From: Auricularia sp. M13
Lineage: Eukaryota > Basidiomycota > Agaricomycetes > Auriculariales > Auriculariaceae
Direction of reading: 5' to 3'
DNA: 64,000 nucleotides
Assembly (NCBI GenBank): GCA_037042915.1
Contig: CM073193.1
Span: forward strand, 7,316,001 to 7,380,000
Below the pieces are notes generated by a model that had not been told where the DNA came from, did not search any database, and saw only the letters and a list, made by a program, of their open reading frames with translations. The position numbers and the translations under genes were made by a program. Positions 1 to 11,218 of the stretch are shown in pieces. Numbering within the stretch: position 1 is the stretch's first letter; each line of letters begins with the position of its first letter.

Positions 1-983
1 CCTTCAATTCGCTCCACCCCCTCTTCCTCACGCCCCGCCCTGTCCCTCCTGTGATTTTATCGCGGCCAACGTGTTCCCCCGCGCAAGGCAGCCGTTGTTC
101 AGCAGTACTGTACGCTAGTAGAAGTAGTCGGAAAGTGTGGAAATATGTCTGTATTCGAGCGTGGACGTTCGTTGTGAATCAGCGTCGGATAAACCTCTAG
201 ATAGCCCAATGCTAGCAGGCACGAGTATGAATACATCGGTCCCAGTGTTAGATCTGTCTATTGGTTGACAGAGCATAACCCAATGATACGAGCACGGAAC
301 GCAAAAATAATCCTATGAGATCCCGATCCTTCTCAAAACGATCGAGGATCGAACAACTGGATCGAATAGTGTTTGCATTCCCACGAGCATCGCCTGGCGA
401 GAAAATGACGATGAACAGAAAGACAAATGGTCCCTCGCCGGTGATGTAAACGCTGGGTAGCCAGACAAGCGTCAGGATGACTGAATGTGGAGAGTGATCC
501 CTTGAGCGGAGAACGTCAAATCAGAGAAAACTTCAGCGCGTGTATGTCAGCGTTCAACTTGGGGGCTGCAGGCTGAGATGGATTACACGCCCCAAACTTC
601 TCGGAGGGGTTAGCGATGGATTCGCTATAGCCTAGATGTGAAAGTTTGCGCCTGGATTGCGCTCAAGATGCCCCAAGATTGATGTTCGTCTTTGTCCAAG
701 CATCAGATTGATTGCCACAGGTGCACGGGAGGAGCCAGCGAGCGCCCAGAACGAGAATAAGAGCCGAGGGAACACGTCGGGCATCACAGAAGAAGAGACC
801 TGCGTTCAGGATTGGCACCTCGACAGCTGCCGCTTGATTTTGCAAAGTTCAGGAAGTCGTCCAAGAGCAGGAATAACCTCTTCAGCCGGAGCTGCGCCAT
901 TCGCAAGATCGGGAAGCGCAGGAGCAAAGCAATATGATTGATGAGGGGAGAGCAAGCATGAGGAGCGTCTAGAGTTGCTGCAG
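1..983. other. Left-edge stretch, no supported gene
   Basis: No reading frame here shows a recognisable protein family, signal peptide or convincing splice chain. The open stretch around 657-941 on the plus strand is mirrored by an open frame on the other strand and looks like chance. The right end probably holds the 3' untranslated region of TIM9. Confidence 0.5.
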
Positions 984-1425
984 TTATCTCGAGTTGGATT
1001 GGGCTTCCTTCATCGACTCTGAGCGTAATCAGTCAGGTTCTGGGCTATGGTTCATGGTAGCAATTACATACCTGCGTTCTGTTCCGCAAAACGTGCGCCA
1101 ACACGTTCTGCGTGCTTGAGGAATTTGTCTGCACAGTTTTGTACACATGTTTCCTAGTGGTCATAAGAACGTGGCGCCGGGCGCAACGCCAGGGTAGACA
1201 TACCTCCTTGGAGGTCAGGGTCTTGCTGGTGAAGTCGTTGCAACACGACATGAAGCACCGCTCAACGATGCCCGAGTACATTTTAATGAAGTCGGTCATC
1301 TGAGCGCACAACGGCCAAGTCAGCGCACAGAACAGTCACTGTGAAGTACAGTCACGCGCCTGCTTCTTCTCGATGACCTTTTGGAGCTGAGCCTGCTCTG
1401 CAGGGCTGAATTGCGAGAAATCCAT
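984..1425 (-). CDS. TIM9: Mitochondrial import chaperone subunit Tim9
   Basis: Small Tim chaperone of the intermembrane space. With Tim10 it escorts hydrophobic precursors to the TIM22 and SAM complexes. Four exons, 1425-1360, 1299-1204, 1153-1072 and 1018-984, give 92 residues, the usual length. The start MDFSQFSPAEQ and the run KKQMTDFIKMYSGIVERCF match fungal Tim9. The twin CX3C motifs are visible as CFMSC (about residues 37-41) and CVQNC (about 57-61). Intron 1 has a GC donor (CAG|GC) and an AG acceptor; this is the only join that gives the conserved KKQ-MTDF junction, and the nearby GT donor leads to a stop. Introns are 60, 50 and 53 bases. The start codon lies only 35 bases from that of the divergent gene at 1461. 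Confidence 0.93.
1300..1359 (-). other. GC-AG intron 1 of TIM9
   Basis: The donor reads CAG|GCGCGTGAC and the acceptor CTCAG|ATG. Joining at these points is in phase 0 and restores the family sequence between the two exons. The donor is weaker than the usual GCAAGT form, so a cDNA is the fair test. Confidence 0.7.
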
Positions 1426-1460
1426 GCTGGCTGGTGGTTCGGCGCGTCGCGGCACTGCCC

Positions 1461-2201
1461 GATGCGTTTTTGGTTCCTCACCGTTGCTGGCTTGCTGCTC
1501 AGTCCCTATGCCGCCGCAGATACTGAGATAACAAATTTTGAGGCTATCCTTTCGCAAGATGCAGAACTTGGCCAATACACCGCCAGTTGGTGCGTCGAGA
1601 CCAATTTGCCTTCGCCCGTTTCCAACGTGCGCCAGGCGTGTTCTGCACCCCGGCTCGCCCTCCATAGCGAGCCTTGCACCAGCACCAAGAGACAGCGTCA
1701 GCTACACCCATTGTAACTTTACCATCCAGCACTGCGAACACGAGATCTGGTTCGTGCTGGAGACTCGTCCCGGCATGCACACTCTTCGCATTTCCTACCC
1801 AGCCACAGTACGTGTCATCGCAGTCGGGCAGCATTTTGGCTCACAAGCCCGTGCAGAGCTCCGTGGAATACAGGATACAACGATATTTGCCTGCCTCGTT
1901 GGCTGCATATGCTGGCGTCCCTGGAATCGCGTCGGGGACGACAGGTCGGTCGTACGCGCGCGTGACAAGTCGAAGGGTAGGCATCCTTACTCCCGGTACG
2001 GCCTACGAGGAACCCAACGTGGTCGACTTTCACATTACTCTCGAACGTCTGCTGCTGGGCGTCCTGCCAGAAAGCATGGTTCCGGTGGTCGCGGCTATTG
2101 CAGTCGTCTTGAGCGGCGTGGCCTATGGGCTTCCTCACTTATTCAAGATATACGACGGGCTGGCACGCGATGCGCGACATGATGTGCGCAAAGTGCAATA
2201 A
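1461..2201 (+). CDS. Putative secreted or type I membrane protein, exons uncertain
   Basis: The start MRFWFLTVAGLLLSPYAAA is a typical cleavable signal peptide. The 3' end encodes a hydrophobic span (VPVVAAIAVVLSGVAYGL) followed by a short basic tail ending at 2201. Together these suggest a luminal domain with one membrane anchor, as in many ER proteins. Between them the best coding stretches lie in three different frames. One stretch near 1700-1800 contains a possible N-glycosylation site (NFT). At least two introns are needed, one perhaps starting at the GTACGT at 1808. I do not recognise the family. The gene is divergent from TIM9 and must share its promoter. Confidence 0.5.
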
Positions 2202-2290
2202 TTCTTCTTGCCGGCGTCCGTGTACGTGTATCATCGTACCATGCACGATACACGCTATACCTTGCCCATGAGACTCAGAAGCCACGGCAG

Positions 2291-2798
2291 CTAGTCATGA
2301 ATAATTGCATAGAGCGCGGGTGCCGTCAGCTGTGAATTTAACGAATGTCCTGTCGAGGGCACTGCATTGCTACTTGTGCACAAAAAGGTTGGTCCAAAGA
2401 CAACATTTCCATGCTCACCGAGCTCTATCAAGTAATCGTGCAGCAGGGTAGAATCTCTCACTTCGGTCCAGTTTTGGATGCTCAGACTGCATACACTGAT
2501 ACAGAAAAGGAAATGCTCGGTGACGGTGACAGTGCAGACATCGCCTCGAGACTGGTGCTGCGAAAATGGGCATATCCGCATTCCCGTGGCTTTCACCGGT
2601 TGTAATCAAGTCTCTGTGCTCCTCATCTAACAACAACAGCGCCGCGGTATCAAATGTGCCCTCGGGATAGTAGAATGCTGCTGCTGCACCCGTTTCGCGT
2701 CCTGAATTAGTCCGCGGACAGATGACTCGGACCAAAGCTGTGAGGATTTCCAGCCCGCGCAGGGCGTCGGCGAGCGCTGTGGTAACGTCCTGGTTCAC
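2291..2798 (-). CDS. Hypothetical protein fragment
   Basis: Two minus-strand frames look protein-like. One around 2500-2798 contains the run YYPEGTFDTAALLLLDEEH. The other, around 2291-2500, contains NWTEVRDSTLLHDYLIELG. An intron joining them near 2440-2550 would give a small protein of about 150 residues, but I cannot fix its borders and do not recognise the family. There is no clear start. Confidence 0.3.
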
Positions 2799-2799
2799 C

Positions 2800-5325
2800 A
2801 GCGTCTGGGAATACTAGGATCCCCGGATTCCGGTGCTTCATGAAATCACCGAAGTCTCAACCGGCAATGACTATGCGAGGATCCTGCGCGCCCCATTCAG
2901 GATGACAGCCTGGGCAAGCTCCAATCTGGCAGCCATTGCCCCGTTGACGCCATATGCCGCTCAAAAGTGCCATTCGAAATAGGGAAACGTCCGAGGCGGG
3001 CTTGCTCGCATCAGGAAACTGTGTCTTCTCCCTAGGGCGGACTGGAGTCACCATAGCGGTCCGCGCCCTAGGACCCATGTCCCCGATTTATTGCGCAATA
3101 CTATCGCTCCAGAGCGAGCTCGTGCGCACTGTAAATGCCACTTTTTGCTCTACAGCGCTCTGAGTTCAGTGTCTAGGGTCCTGCCGCATGAGCTGTTGTT
3201 TGCTCTTTTGGTGCTTTTCCCGCTCAGTTTCCAAGAATTTCTTTCAGGAGCGCAGAATATTACGGAGGAAAATGGACTGTATTAAGGAGATAGAGTCAAG
3301 ATATACATAGTACAGGTGCGCGTTGGACGAGACGTCCTGGTGGGAGCGGCGAGCGAAATGACGAATCAGGGCGCCGCGAGGGCCACGACGTGTCAACGTC
3401 GTCCACAACTTGCGAACTGGAGAGGATCTCCGCATGTCTAGGAGAAACAAGATGTTAGAGAGCATATCGAGCAGCAACACAAAGAACATACCGACATGGT
3501 ACGACAGAGTGCGCTGAAGAGTACGAATAACGACGTCGGGTCGGTTTTTAGCCATACAAATCATATGCTTACTGTGTATCCTACATCCCGAGGGCAATTC
3601 GGCTCTACGAAAGAGCGGTGTCAGGTACAGCGGCGTGCACACCGGTGTGGATAAGACGTACCAATCTCCGTCAGGCTGTCGAGTCCCATTGGCGTCGAGT
3701 CCCAATGACTGGGTGCATACCGCTAACATTCAGGTCAATAGTAATACTGACCGAGTCAAGCTCTCGACGTAGCGTCGCCTGCAAGATACTCAGCCACGGA
3801 ATCGCATGGAGATGAGGACTCACTAAGAGATACTCGCATCACCTCCAAACAGCACTGAGCGGGCCCTGTGTCACCAAAGTAGGAGTCTGTCGTGAGGTGC
3901 GAGGAAAGGATGGGGTCCATGATTCGGGATGGTGGGGGTAGGAGTGCAAGAGACGCTGGAACTCCGACCCAACACGGGCCTGAGCCGACGACAGTCGGCC
4001 GTTGCCACTTTGGGCTTTTGACTTTCCTTTGCTATGCCGAGAACGTACTACGTATTCCCACCCCTTCCCCGGACGGTGGGAGGCAGTTGCCTTGTGCCGT
4101 GGGCTGAATCATATCGGACTGAAGCATTGCATCTGTGCTGGGCATGAGTTGAAAGATGAGATACGGCATGTGCATCCCAAAATGTATATTCCGTATGTGC
4201 AGCTCACCATCTGATCTGCGTGCGGAAAGCGCGGAAAGTGCGCCGCAGTGCGAACAGACGCGCCAATTGATTGCAAACGGGCGTCAAACGCGCTGTGTCA
4301 TCGCCCTTGCAGCTCTTAGACCATTTCAAAATGTTTAGTACGGTCGATCTGGTGGCATGAACCCGAATCGGATCTTGGGTTAAAATCGAGAGTTTGATCA
4401 TGTTAGGGCAAAACGGTTTTGATGGTAGTCCATGATTATCTCCACATCGAAGGGAGGGCTCGAGGTGATCACTTTCACCGCATCCTGCCCATTGCGCCAT
4501 TGTCGAAATAAGCAACACAATCTCCAACTGTGCGGATTTTGAGCATCGATCGCGCCTGCGAACTGCCAGACGTAGTTGTATCTCTCTGCTTCAGAGCTGC
4601 TGTCCCAGTATTCCGATTTGTAGGTAACTCTCCTGACGATCTCCATCTAGGCGGCTAGCAGTAGCATCTATATGAGCTGTGTTTGCTACTTGCAATTTCA
4701 GTGCTCTGAATATACTCTTGCAGGAAGCGAAATCATTTCAAGTCACCAATTGCTGAGAAATGCTAGTATTCAGGATTATTGTGCGACTATTTCCTGTATA
4801 CGCCGAGTCAGACATCGTGGGAAAATAGACATGTTCGAACGGTTTGGGTCAGCACTTCGGCTCTCTCCGGCTGGAGCGACACACGTACATCGCGCAGAAC
4901 TCGACAACGCCCTTCTTCCTCAGAATATTCTTAGAGACAATGAATCCCTTTTAAGGGCGCGCAAAGGAGACGGCTCCCTGTGATCACTAATAAAGAGCAT
5001 CGGGCGTCCTTGAATCTCGTTCGCAGCTAATACCCTCCTGCCAGTGTCATGTTCCGTCGCCGTTCACGCACCCAGACAACTAGTACAACGCTTATCAGCG
5101 TTTGGCTCCGTAGTGACCTTGTTGTCAGGAGCAGCGAGCACGCCGAGGACAGGTAGTGAGAATACAGGCGCGATTGTCCTTTCATCGATCTTCAGTGACG
5201 GTTTGTTCGGTTCACAGACTAAGTGAGCTGTAGCGGCAATGGTCCTGAGCTTCAGATACCAGAACAAAATGTTTACGCATATCTGTTCAAGCAGGGGAAG
5301 CTGATTACATCCGGGTAATGAACGT
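2800..5325. other. Gene-poor stretch of 2.5 kb
   Basis: Only short frames occur, none with a family motif or a consistent exon chain. A minus-strand frame at 3244-3729 has a hydrophobic patch near its middle, but no start, splice sites or homologous motif support it. There are no long terminal repeats and no transposase or reverse transcriptase motifs. The right end contains the 3' flank of the aminopeptidase gene. Confidence 0.45.
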
Positions 5326-6714
5326 TCAGGCAGCAGCAAGCTCTACGATGAACGCAATGCCCTATGGTGCTAGACATAAGTATGTGCAGAAAAGGACAAA
5401 AAATGAGACTGACAAGTTTGACGAACTCCAGCATATGTTTGTAGCTGTATTCTTCACTGCTGAGGTCGTCATATGGCGTATGCACCTGCGGCTGGAAATC
5501 TAGGAGGGCCAAGTCAGCTGGTCACAATTAAATCTGTAAGAGGTGCCTACCTTCGAAGAGAGCTTCGGTCGCAAAGATCGCTGGGTATCCCGCAGTGGTC
5601 CATGACATGTGATCTGAGCCGCACCGCTTGCCACAGGTTGTCAGCTTCCAGGGGAGCGGCGTGTACTGTTCGGCGAGGTTAGCCGCGAAGTGGGTCAGGT
5701 CCATATCGACCATGTCCTTGAAGAACGCGATGATAGGCTCGGTGCCTTTCTTCACCCAGGCGGTCATGTCCATCTGCAGCATGCCCTTCACTTGCACCCC
5801 TTCTTTCTCGTATGCAGCTGCGATGTCCTGCGAGCCGAGCAGACCGCCCTCCTCAGCCGCGTACCAGTGAAATTCGATCGCCAGACCCTTGGGAGGGACA
5901 AATTCGTGCTCGATGATGGAGCGAAGAACCTGCATAATGGTGACAGTGCCGGAACCATCGTCGTCTGCGCCGGGCGCGCGGTAGAAGGGCATAAAGTAGT
6001 TCAGCGAGTCCTGGTGGGCGCCAATGATGATGAGCTCCTTCGCTTCCTCGTCGTCATCTGCTGCCTCGATATGCGCGATGACAGAGCTCTGCGGAAAACT
6101 GTGCGGGAACTTGCGCACGCTCGTCCTGAGCTTCGAGTCGGCCTTCGTGCCGTTCAGAATTCCCTCGACGTGCTCGAAGACCCAGTGGCTGGAGCGTCGA
6201 CCCCATTCAGAGCGATAGTTGCGATTCCAGAAGCCAGACAGGACGGCGATGTCGTCGCGCAAGTTCTGCTCGGCCTCGTCGAGGGTACCGAGCGCCTTGC
6301 GGAGGCGTAGACGCTCGGCCTCCGAGATTGCAGGCTCGAGTATGCGGGGCCCGACACACGGATGAGCGATTTACGGTGGGCGTTCCTCGCGCCGAGGTCG
6401 GGGTGCTCGGTTATGTCCATGAAGGCCTTGTCCTCGCGCTTCAACCGTAGCTTGTCGCCTTCGGTCATCGTACGCGGCTCTTCCTCGCCGAAGACGCGCA
6501 CCAGTCGCTCGTCGTCTAATCCCGCGCCGTGGCCCGTCAGCTTCATCAGCTCTACAACGTCCATGGAGCCCCAAAGCTCGAGCAGAACCGCCTCGCGCTG
6601 CTGAGCGGTGAGCGCGTGCACATTGAAGCTGCCGCCGCCTATAAGAGGCTGCTGTTCCTGAGCGAGGGCCCAGCTGGCTACCGCGAGGATAGCAAATGCC
6701 CTGAGAGCGAACAT
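5326..6714 (-). CDS. Secreted M28 leucine aminopeptidase
   Basis: Co-catalytic zinc exopeptidase that removes N-terminal residues outside the cell. The start MFALRAFAILAVASWALA is a signal peptide, followed by a propeptide-like region. Metal ligands are visible in order: His in GAHQDS, Asp in PGADDDGSG, the Glu pair in YAAEEGGLLGS, Asp in LQMDMT, and the last His in GSDHMSWTTAGYPA or HTPYDD. The 3' exons are 5499-5414 and 5361-5326, ending GIAFIVELAAA, which is the family's usual end. The intron between 5550 and 5500 is clear. Near 6310-6380 the frame changes between the propeptide exon and the catalytic exon; no intron fits well there, so either a weak short intron or a one-base break is possible. 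The next gene upstream is an SDR on the same strand. Confidence 0.9.
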
Positions 6715-6967
6715 GGTCGTCGTCGTGGAACACGTTTCCAAAGTTCCGCAGTGATTGCGCGTCTGCAACCCTCCGGAGATTGCTCGCGCCACGCCCCTGG
6801 TACGAGGATCCGACGGCCAATGAAATTTCGAGGCCATCTGGCCCAACAGTGGTTCAACATAATGATGATTACTGTAATGTTTTTGCTCGTCACTCTGAGG
6901 CTTGGACTTGTAACATTGTCATTGTCAGTACAGGGTAACTACAGTGCTAGGTCCTGCATTTGTACTC

Positions 6968-7907
6968 TCAGAACGGAAGCTCCTTGCCGTACAAGTCGAG
7001 GAAGCGACCTGCATGCGTTTCCAGAGTCGCGCTCTCGTAGAGGGGAATATGCTTCGCGACTGCAAAATCCACGGTAAGGGGTGCATCAGAGCCGCCGAGA
7101 TCTGCATTAATATTGACCATGAAGTCAGATATACAATTTCGAGTAGTTGATTCGAGCTCGTGGCCGCTCACCTGTGGCGATATGGCCCGGCTGGAAGGCG
7201 AAGATGATGAGATCGGGATACTTCTTCGCCATCTTGTACGTCTGAAAGCAGAGCAATGAGTTAAGCCTATGGCTCAATGGTATAAATTTCAAAACGCTCA
7301 CAAGCATGTTCAGGCCGGCCTTAGCGATACTGTAACTCGCGATGACCTCGCCAAATCCGCAGTTGATGCTACCGAGCGCGCTGCTGACATTCACTACGAC
7401 CTTGCGCTTTCCGGCCTGAACGAGAGGGAGGAAGTGGCGGAAGACGAGCAACATGCCAACGACATGCGTCTTGAACGACAATACCATGTGGTCGGGTGCG
7501 GCGTCTGCGACGGTGTCGCGCGGACCAGACTGCAAGCAGAGTGCGGTCAATCGACGCAACCTATCTGTGGGACCACGACGGCACGCACGTTTCCGGCATT
7601 GTTGATGAGGTAGTCAATGCCTTGCGAGCCGACGATTGCCTTAGTCGCCTCGAATGCAGCGCGAATCGAGTCCTCGCTGAGGACATCGAGCGTTACGATG
7701 TGCACGTTGTCGTTCTTCGCAGCCAGCTCGCTGAGCTTGGTTGCAGTAGAGGGAGAGCGACAGGTCGCGATAATCGTCCTGTCCTTGTTCACAGCGAGTT
7801 GCTTCACGGTCTCAAGGCCGATTCCGCGAGAAGCTCTGCCAATGGACGTCGGTCTTGAGACGACGAAAATAGATGATTACGCACCCGGTAATAAACCAAA
7901 CAGGCAT
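6968..7907 (-). CDS. Short-chain dehydrogenase/reductase (SDR)
   Basis: NAD(P)-dependent oxidoreductase of the classical SDR fold, substrate unknown. Five exons, 7907-7885, 7835-7589, 7529-7302, 7241-7172 and 7101-6968, give 233 residues, normal for the family. The start MPVWFITG joins ASRGIGLE to form the TGxxxGxG cofactor motif. NNAG follows at about residue 88. The catalytic Ser lies in NVSSALGSI and the YxxxK pair in SYSIAKAG. Introns are 49-70 bases with ordinary GT-AG ends. The tail ATDLGGSDAPLTVDF resembles fungal SDRs close to the C-factor group. It is transcribed in tandem with the aminopeptidase, 253 bases away, with no sign of a shared function. Confidence 0.92.
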
Positions 7908-9639
7908 TTCAGGTGAGCGAATACTGCTAATGGAGAGGATGGAGAGCTCGGGGGGATGCAATCGGCGGGGGAACCTCTTATACTCTGTCCGTTGGCTACA
8001 TGCTTAGTCACGATTTCCGATGTGTCAGCCCCAATGACGAGAAAAACTACCTTTGTCAGCATTCACAGTTTCCGAACTCGTGCAGAAGATGATCCCGGAA
8101 ACCTAGACCGCCCATGGGAGGGCCTTTTAGCGTAATTCGTTGCCTGTAATGTCCATTTGGAGCGCATGATCTGGCTGCGGTAATCGAGTCTTGAGCGATG
8201 CAATCGCAGGCCCAAATTCTCCATGCATACTGAGTCCAGGGCATGACGTATGATTGAGTGAGAAACGTGAGCCGGAAGGCATAATGCAGCCTACGTCTAG
8301 ATGCTGGCTGCTTGGCGTCGTAATAGCAGAAAACCGTGAGGGAATCAATTATCCCAACTAAGACACCGGTTCGATAAGCGTAACTTTCTGTAGCAAATCA
8401 GCCTTCAAATATTGGCCTCCAATGGAGTTATGGTATATTTTTCTCAGCCTTGCATCGGCGTGTGCAGATAATTCAAGCATGGGGTGGAATTTAGCGGTCC
8501 TCAAGGCAGGCAAACTCGAGATCATGTAACTCACAGGCGATGTACGGAACTGGACCATTACTTGATTATGCCCACCTGTGCGCGAGAACTGCGGGTTTAA
8601 CACACGCGTCCGTATACCCGATGGCGAGCCCGAAAGGGGTATGTTGGGCTGGGAGACGTGGCAACTCTGCCTCAGTCAGCCCGCTTGCTGTGCAATATTA
8701 ACTCACTTGCGGCTTCGATGGAAGACGATTGCCAGTCTTGGAAAGGCTCAGCATTTCCCAGAGTCCAAGCGGTCAAGCGTCGCCTCAGTGGAAACGGGTT
8801 TTATGCCAATCCTATGCCAAAGATTACTGCGGAGACATGCCATGACCAATGATCATGATCCTGTCCCAGAACAGTCCGCCTAGTGTACAGTGCGGCAGAG
8901 TAGACATAGGTATCGCCTCACCGGCTTCGACCGCTCCGCGGGGAAAGCGACGACATCGAGAGTGGCAACGTCGAATGGCAAGGAAGTCGCGCGAGACCTC
9001 GGAACACCAGACAAGACAACTTTAGAAAGCAGTGCCAGAATGAAGCCGCCCCAAACGCCAGCTACATGCGCAGTGCAGCTTCTGCGTGTCGCACGGTCAT
9101 GGCAAGCAGTTGCGCCAATTGCAGGGTCCAGGCAGTGCATAAAACCCTGAGTTGCAAAGATGAAAATGGAAGCCCTGCGCAGGGTTCAAGGCCTGGGAGA
9201 CAGTGTGCGCACAATGCATGTCGCCTGCGCTATATAGTGCTCCGCCCAAGATTAGACACGAGTATCAGGTGTGGGAACGGCTCATGTCGGGAATAGTACC
9301 GGGGCAGGCCGATCCCGACGTGCTGTTCGACACGCTGGCACGATGTCATCCCCCGCACGCGTATTATTGCTATCTCAGTCGAATGGACTCTTTTTGGAGT
9401 GGAGGTTGAAGCTGCAGTTTGCAGAGCTGAGAATAAGCGACTCAATAGCATCAGTGAATCCCAGTTGTTATCAGCGATGACGTCGGGCAGCGCAGGAAGT
9501 GCTTGAACTGATCCGCGATTTGGTTGTCGCGTGCCGGGGCCCAATGAGAAGACGCGGTCGGACTCTGAGCAGGCTTCGGTTTTCTTTTTCAAGCAACCAC
9601 TCTCGCCTCGTCAGTGCCCCGTCGTCTCGTGCCCGAACA
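7908..9639. other. Gene-poor stretch of 1.7 kb
   Basis: Short frames on both strands lack motifs and splice chains. The longest (9230-9592, minus) overlaps the likely promoter of the next gene and shows nothing recognisable. I see no repeats at the ends and no mobile-element genes. Confidence 0.45.
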
Positions 9640-10559
9640 ATGCGCACCTCCACTCTCATTACCGCCGTGAGCACTGCGGCCGTCGTAACGCTCTTGGCTG
9701 TATGCTGATTCTGCTCTGGGTCTGCTAGCTCGCCACGGCCTCGGCCGCTTTTGCGAGAACAATTGTCATCACGGTTGGGACGAACCTGACGTCCGACGGC
9801 ACTGACTTTGACGCTTCCGACGTCTTTGTGCCCAACGTCGTCGAGGCGAAGAAAGGCGACGTTATCGTCTTCAACTGTGCGTCTTGCGTTTTTTCTGTCT
9901 GATTTTTGCGGCTATTTTTGCTTATCGGCGGCGCAGTCACCCAGGGAGACCGTATGTCCAGCCTGCCAAAGACGGTGAAGCAGGTACTGACCTGGGCCTG
10001 CAGACAGCGCGACCCGCTCGACGTTCGACCAGCCATGCGTGCCCATCTCGTCCCACAACAAGCTCCGTGAACGGCTTCAACACCGACCTCCGTCCCACCA
10101 ACAACGGTACCACCCCCAGTGAATTCAGGTTCACCATCGACGATTCGACCTTCCCCGAGACTGTCTGGTGCGTCCGTCTATCTGATGAGATCTGTCCCAA
10201 AGCTCACACTGGGCCAGGTACTACGACATTGCAACCTGCGGCAACGGCGGCGTTGGCGCCATTAACATCAACTCGACTGGCTGGCAGCCGTTCGATGCCT
10301 ACGTGGTGCGTCCGGCGCTCCCGACCGTGCTGGGATTTTTGGCTGTACTGACACCGGGATTCAGCGCAACGCGGAGCGTCTCTTTGGCCCGCACGCGAAC
10401 GACACGCCCACTTCCACCGATTCTTCGGACGCCAGCAACACCGGCGGCAGCGACGGCTCCGCGCCGACTGGCGTGGACGACGGCACCGATGCTGCTGGGC
10501 GCTCGGCGACCATGGGCCTCGGCGCGCTCGTGCTTGCTGCTGTCGCCTTTTTGATCTAA
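9640..10559 (+). CDS. Extracellular serine-rich cupredoxin-like protein
   Basis: Secreted cupredoxin-fold protein, probably held by a GPI anchor. Exons are 9640-9666, 9729-9876, 9937-9951 (15 bases), 10004-10167, 10218-10305 and 10365-10559. Signal peptide MRTSTLITALATASAAFA. The fold is seen in VFVPNVVEAKKGDVIVFN, then FTQGDH, then STFDQPCVPIS, and later YYDIATCGNGGVGAINI. A His, a Cys and a CG pair sit where copper ligands lie in related proteins, but I cannot confirm copper binding. The C-terminal part is Ser, Thr and Asp rich and ends in a hydrophobic stretch, a GPI signal pattern. The frame slips by one base in exon 4 near 10060-10070: the part before reads HSATRSTFDQPCVP and the part after reads VNGFNTDLRPTNNG. 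Confidence 0.82.
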
Positions 10560-11218
10560 GCGCGCTGTATATCGACTCCCCGTTGTTGTTTGTCTCGTCT
10601 ACTCTCTCCTCCCTCTTGTTGCTCTGCCACACACGCTGTTCTCCTGCTGAAGGGTTGTTTCGAATCCGATATATTGTGCTGACCTTATTGCTGGACTGTC
10701 ATATATGCTGCTCTGGCGCCTGTTTACTATGAGTATTAGACGCGCTGTAGAGGAATGCATCTGGTCGTGCTGAGTTCTAGCGGACGCGCGCCTTCTTGCA
10801 TATGACGTTACGTTGATTTTATCACGCTCGCTGGAGCTTAGTGTGAGACGCGCCGCCCCGGTCTCCGTGCGACCGCGTCGCGGTGCAAGAGTTCAAGACG
10901 CAACGGGCCCGATTGCATCAGCGTGCCATGCTGTGACTGCGAGATCTGAGATGCAGCGCGTGCGACCGATGAAGTCATACTTGCGCAATGGGGATTTTTT
11001 TTTCTTTTTTCCTCAGCTGAGGGACAGATACTGGGATACGAGCAGCGAGCCGGGCTCTGTGCAACGGGAAAGCGTGCGGTGGAAGCGCAGCGTGGCTGCA
11101 GGCCGAGTGGATGCGGCGTCGGTCGGTGGTGATGGATGCCGGGAGAAATTAGGACCCCGCCCATTGCTTCGGTCAGTGTCATTCGCGATTCGAGACTGGC
11201 CTCTGCGCTGCGAGCTGG
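10560..11218 (+). other. 3' flank of cupredoxin gene and promoter of next gene
   Basis: No gene seen. A T-rich run (T9 then CTTTTTT) lies at about 10996-11011, upstream of the serine-rich gene, and may be a nucleosome-free promoter tract. The frames open in this stretch are shadows of the next gene or chance. Confidence 0.4.

Noticed and set aside
657-941. Plus-strand open frame near the left edge
   Set aside because: Composition is unlike the coding genes nearby, and an overlapping frame is open on the other strand.
3244-3729. Minus-strand frame with a hydrophobic middle, possible membrane protein
   Set aside because: No start context, splice chain or family motif; the hydrophobic patch alone is not enough.
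2800-5320. Possible mobile element in the gene-poor stretch
   Set aside because: No terminal repeats, target duplication, transposase, reverse transcriptase or integrase motif seen on either strand.
10204-10632. Long minus-strand frame across the cupredoxin gene
   Set aside because: Arg/Ser-rich shadow of the GC-rich plus-strand exons, with no family match.
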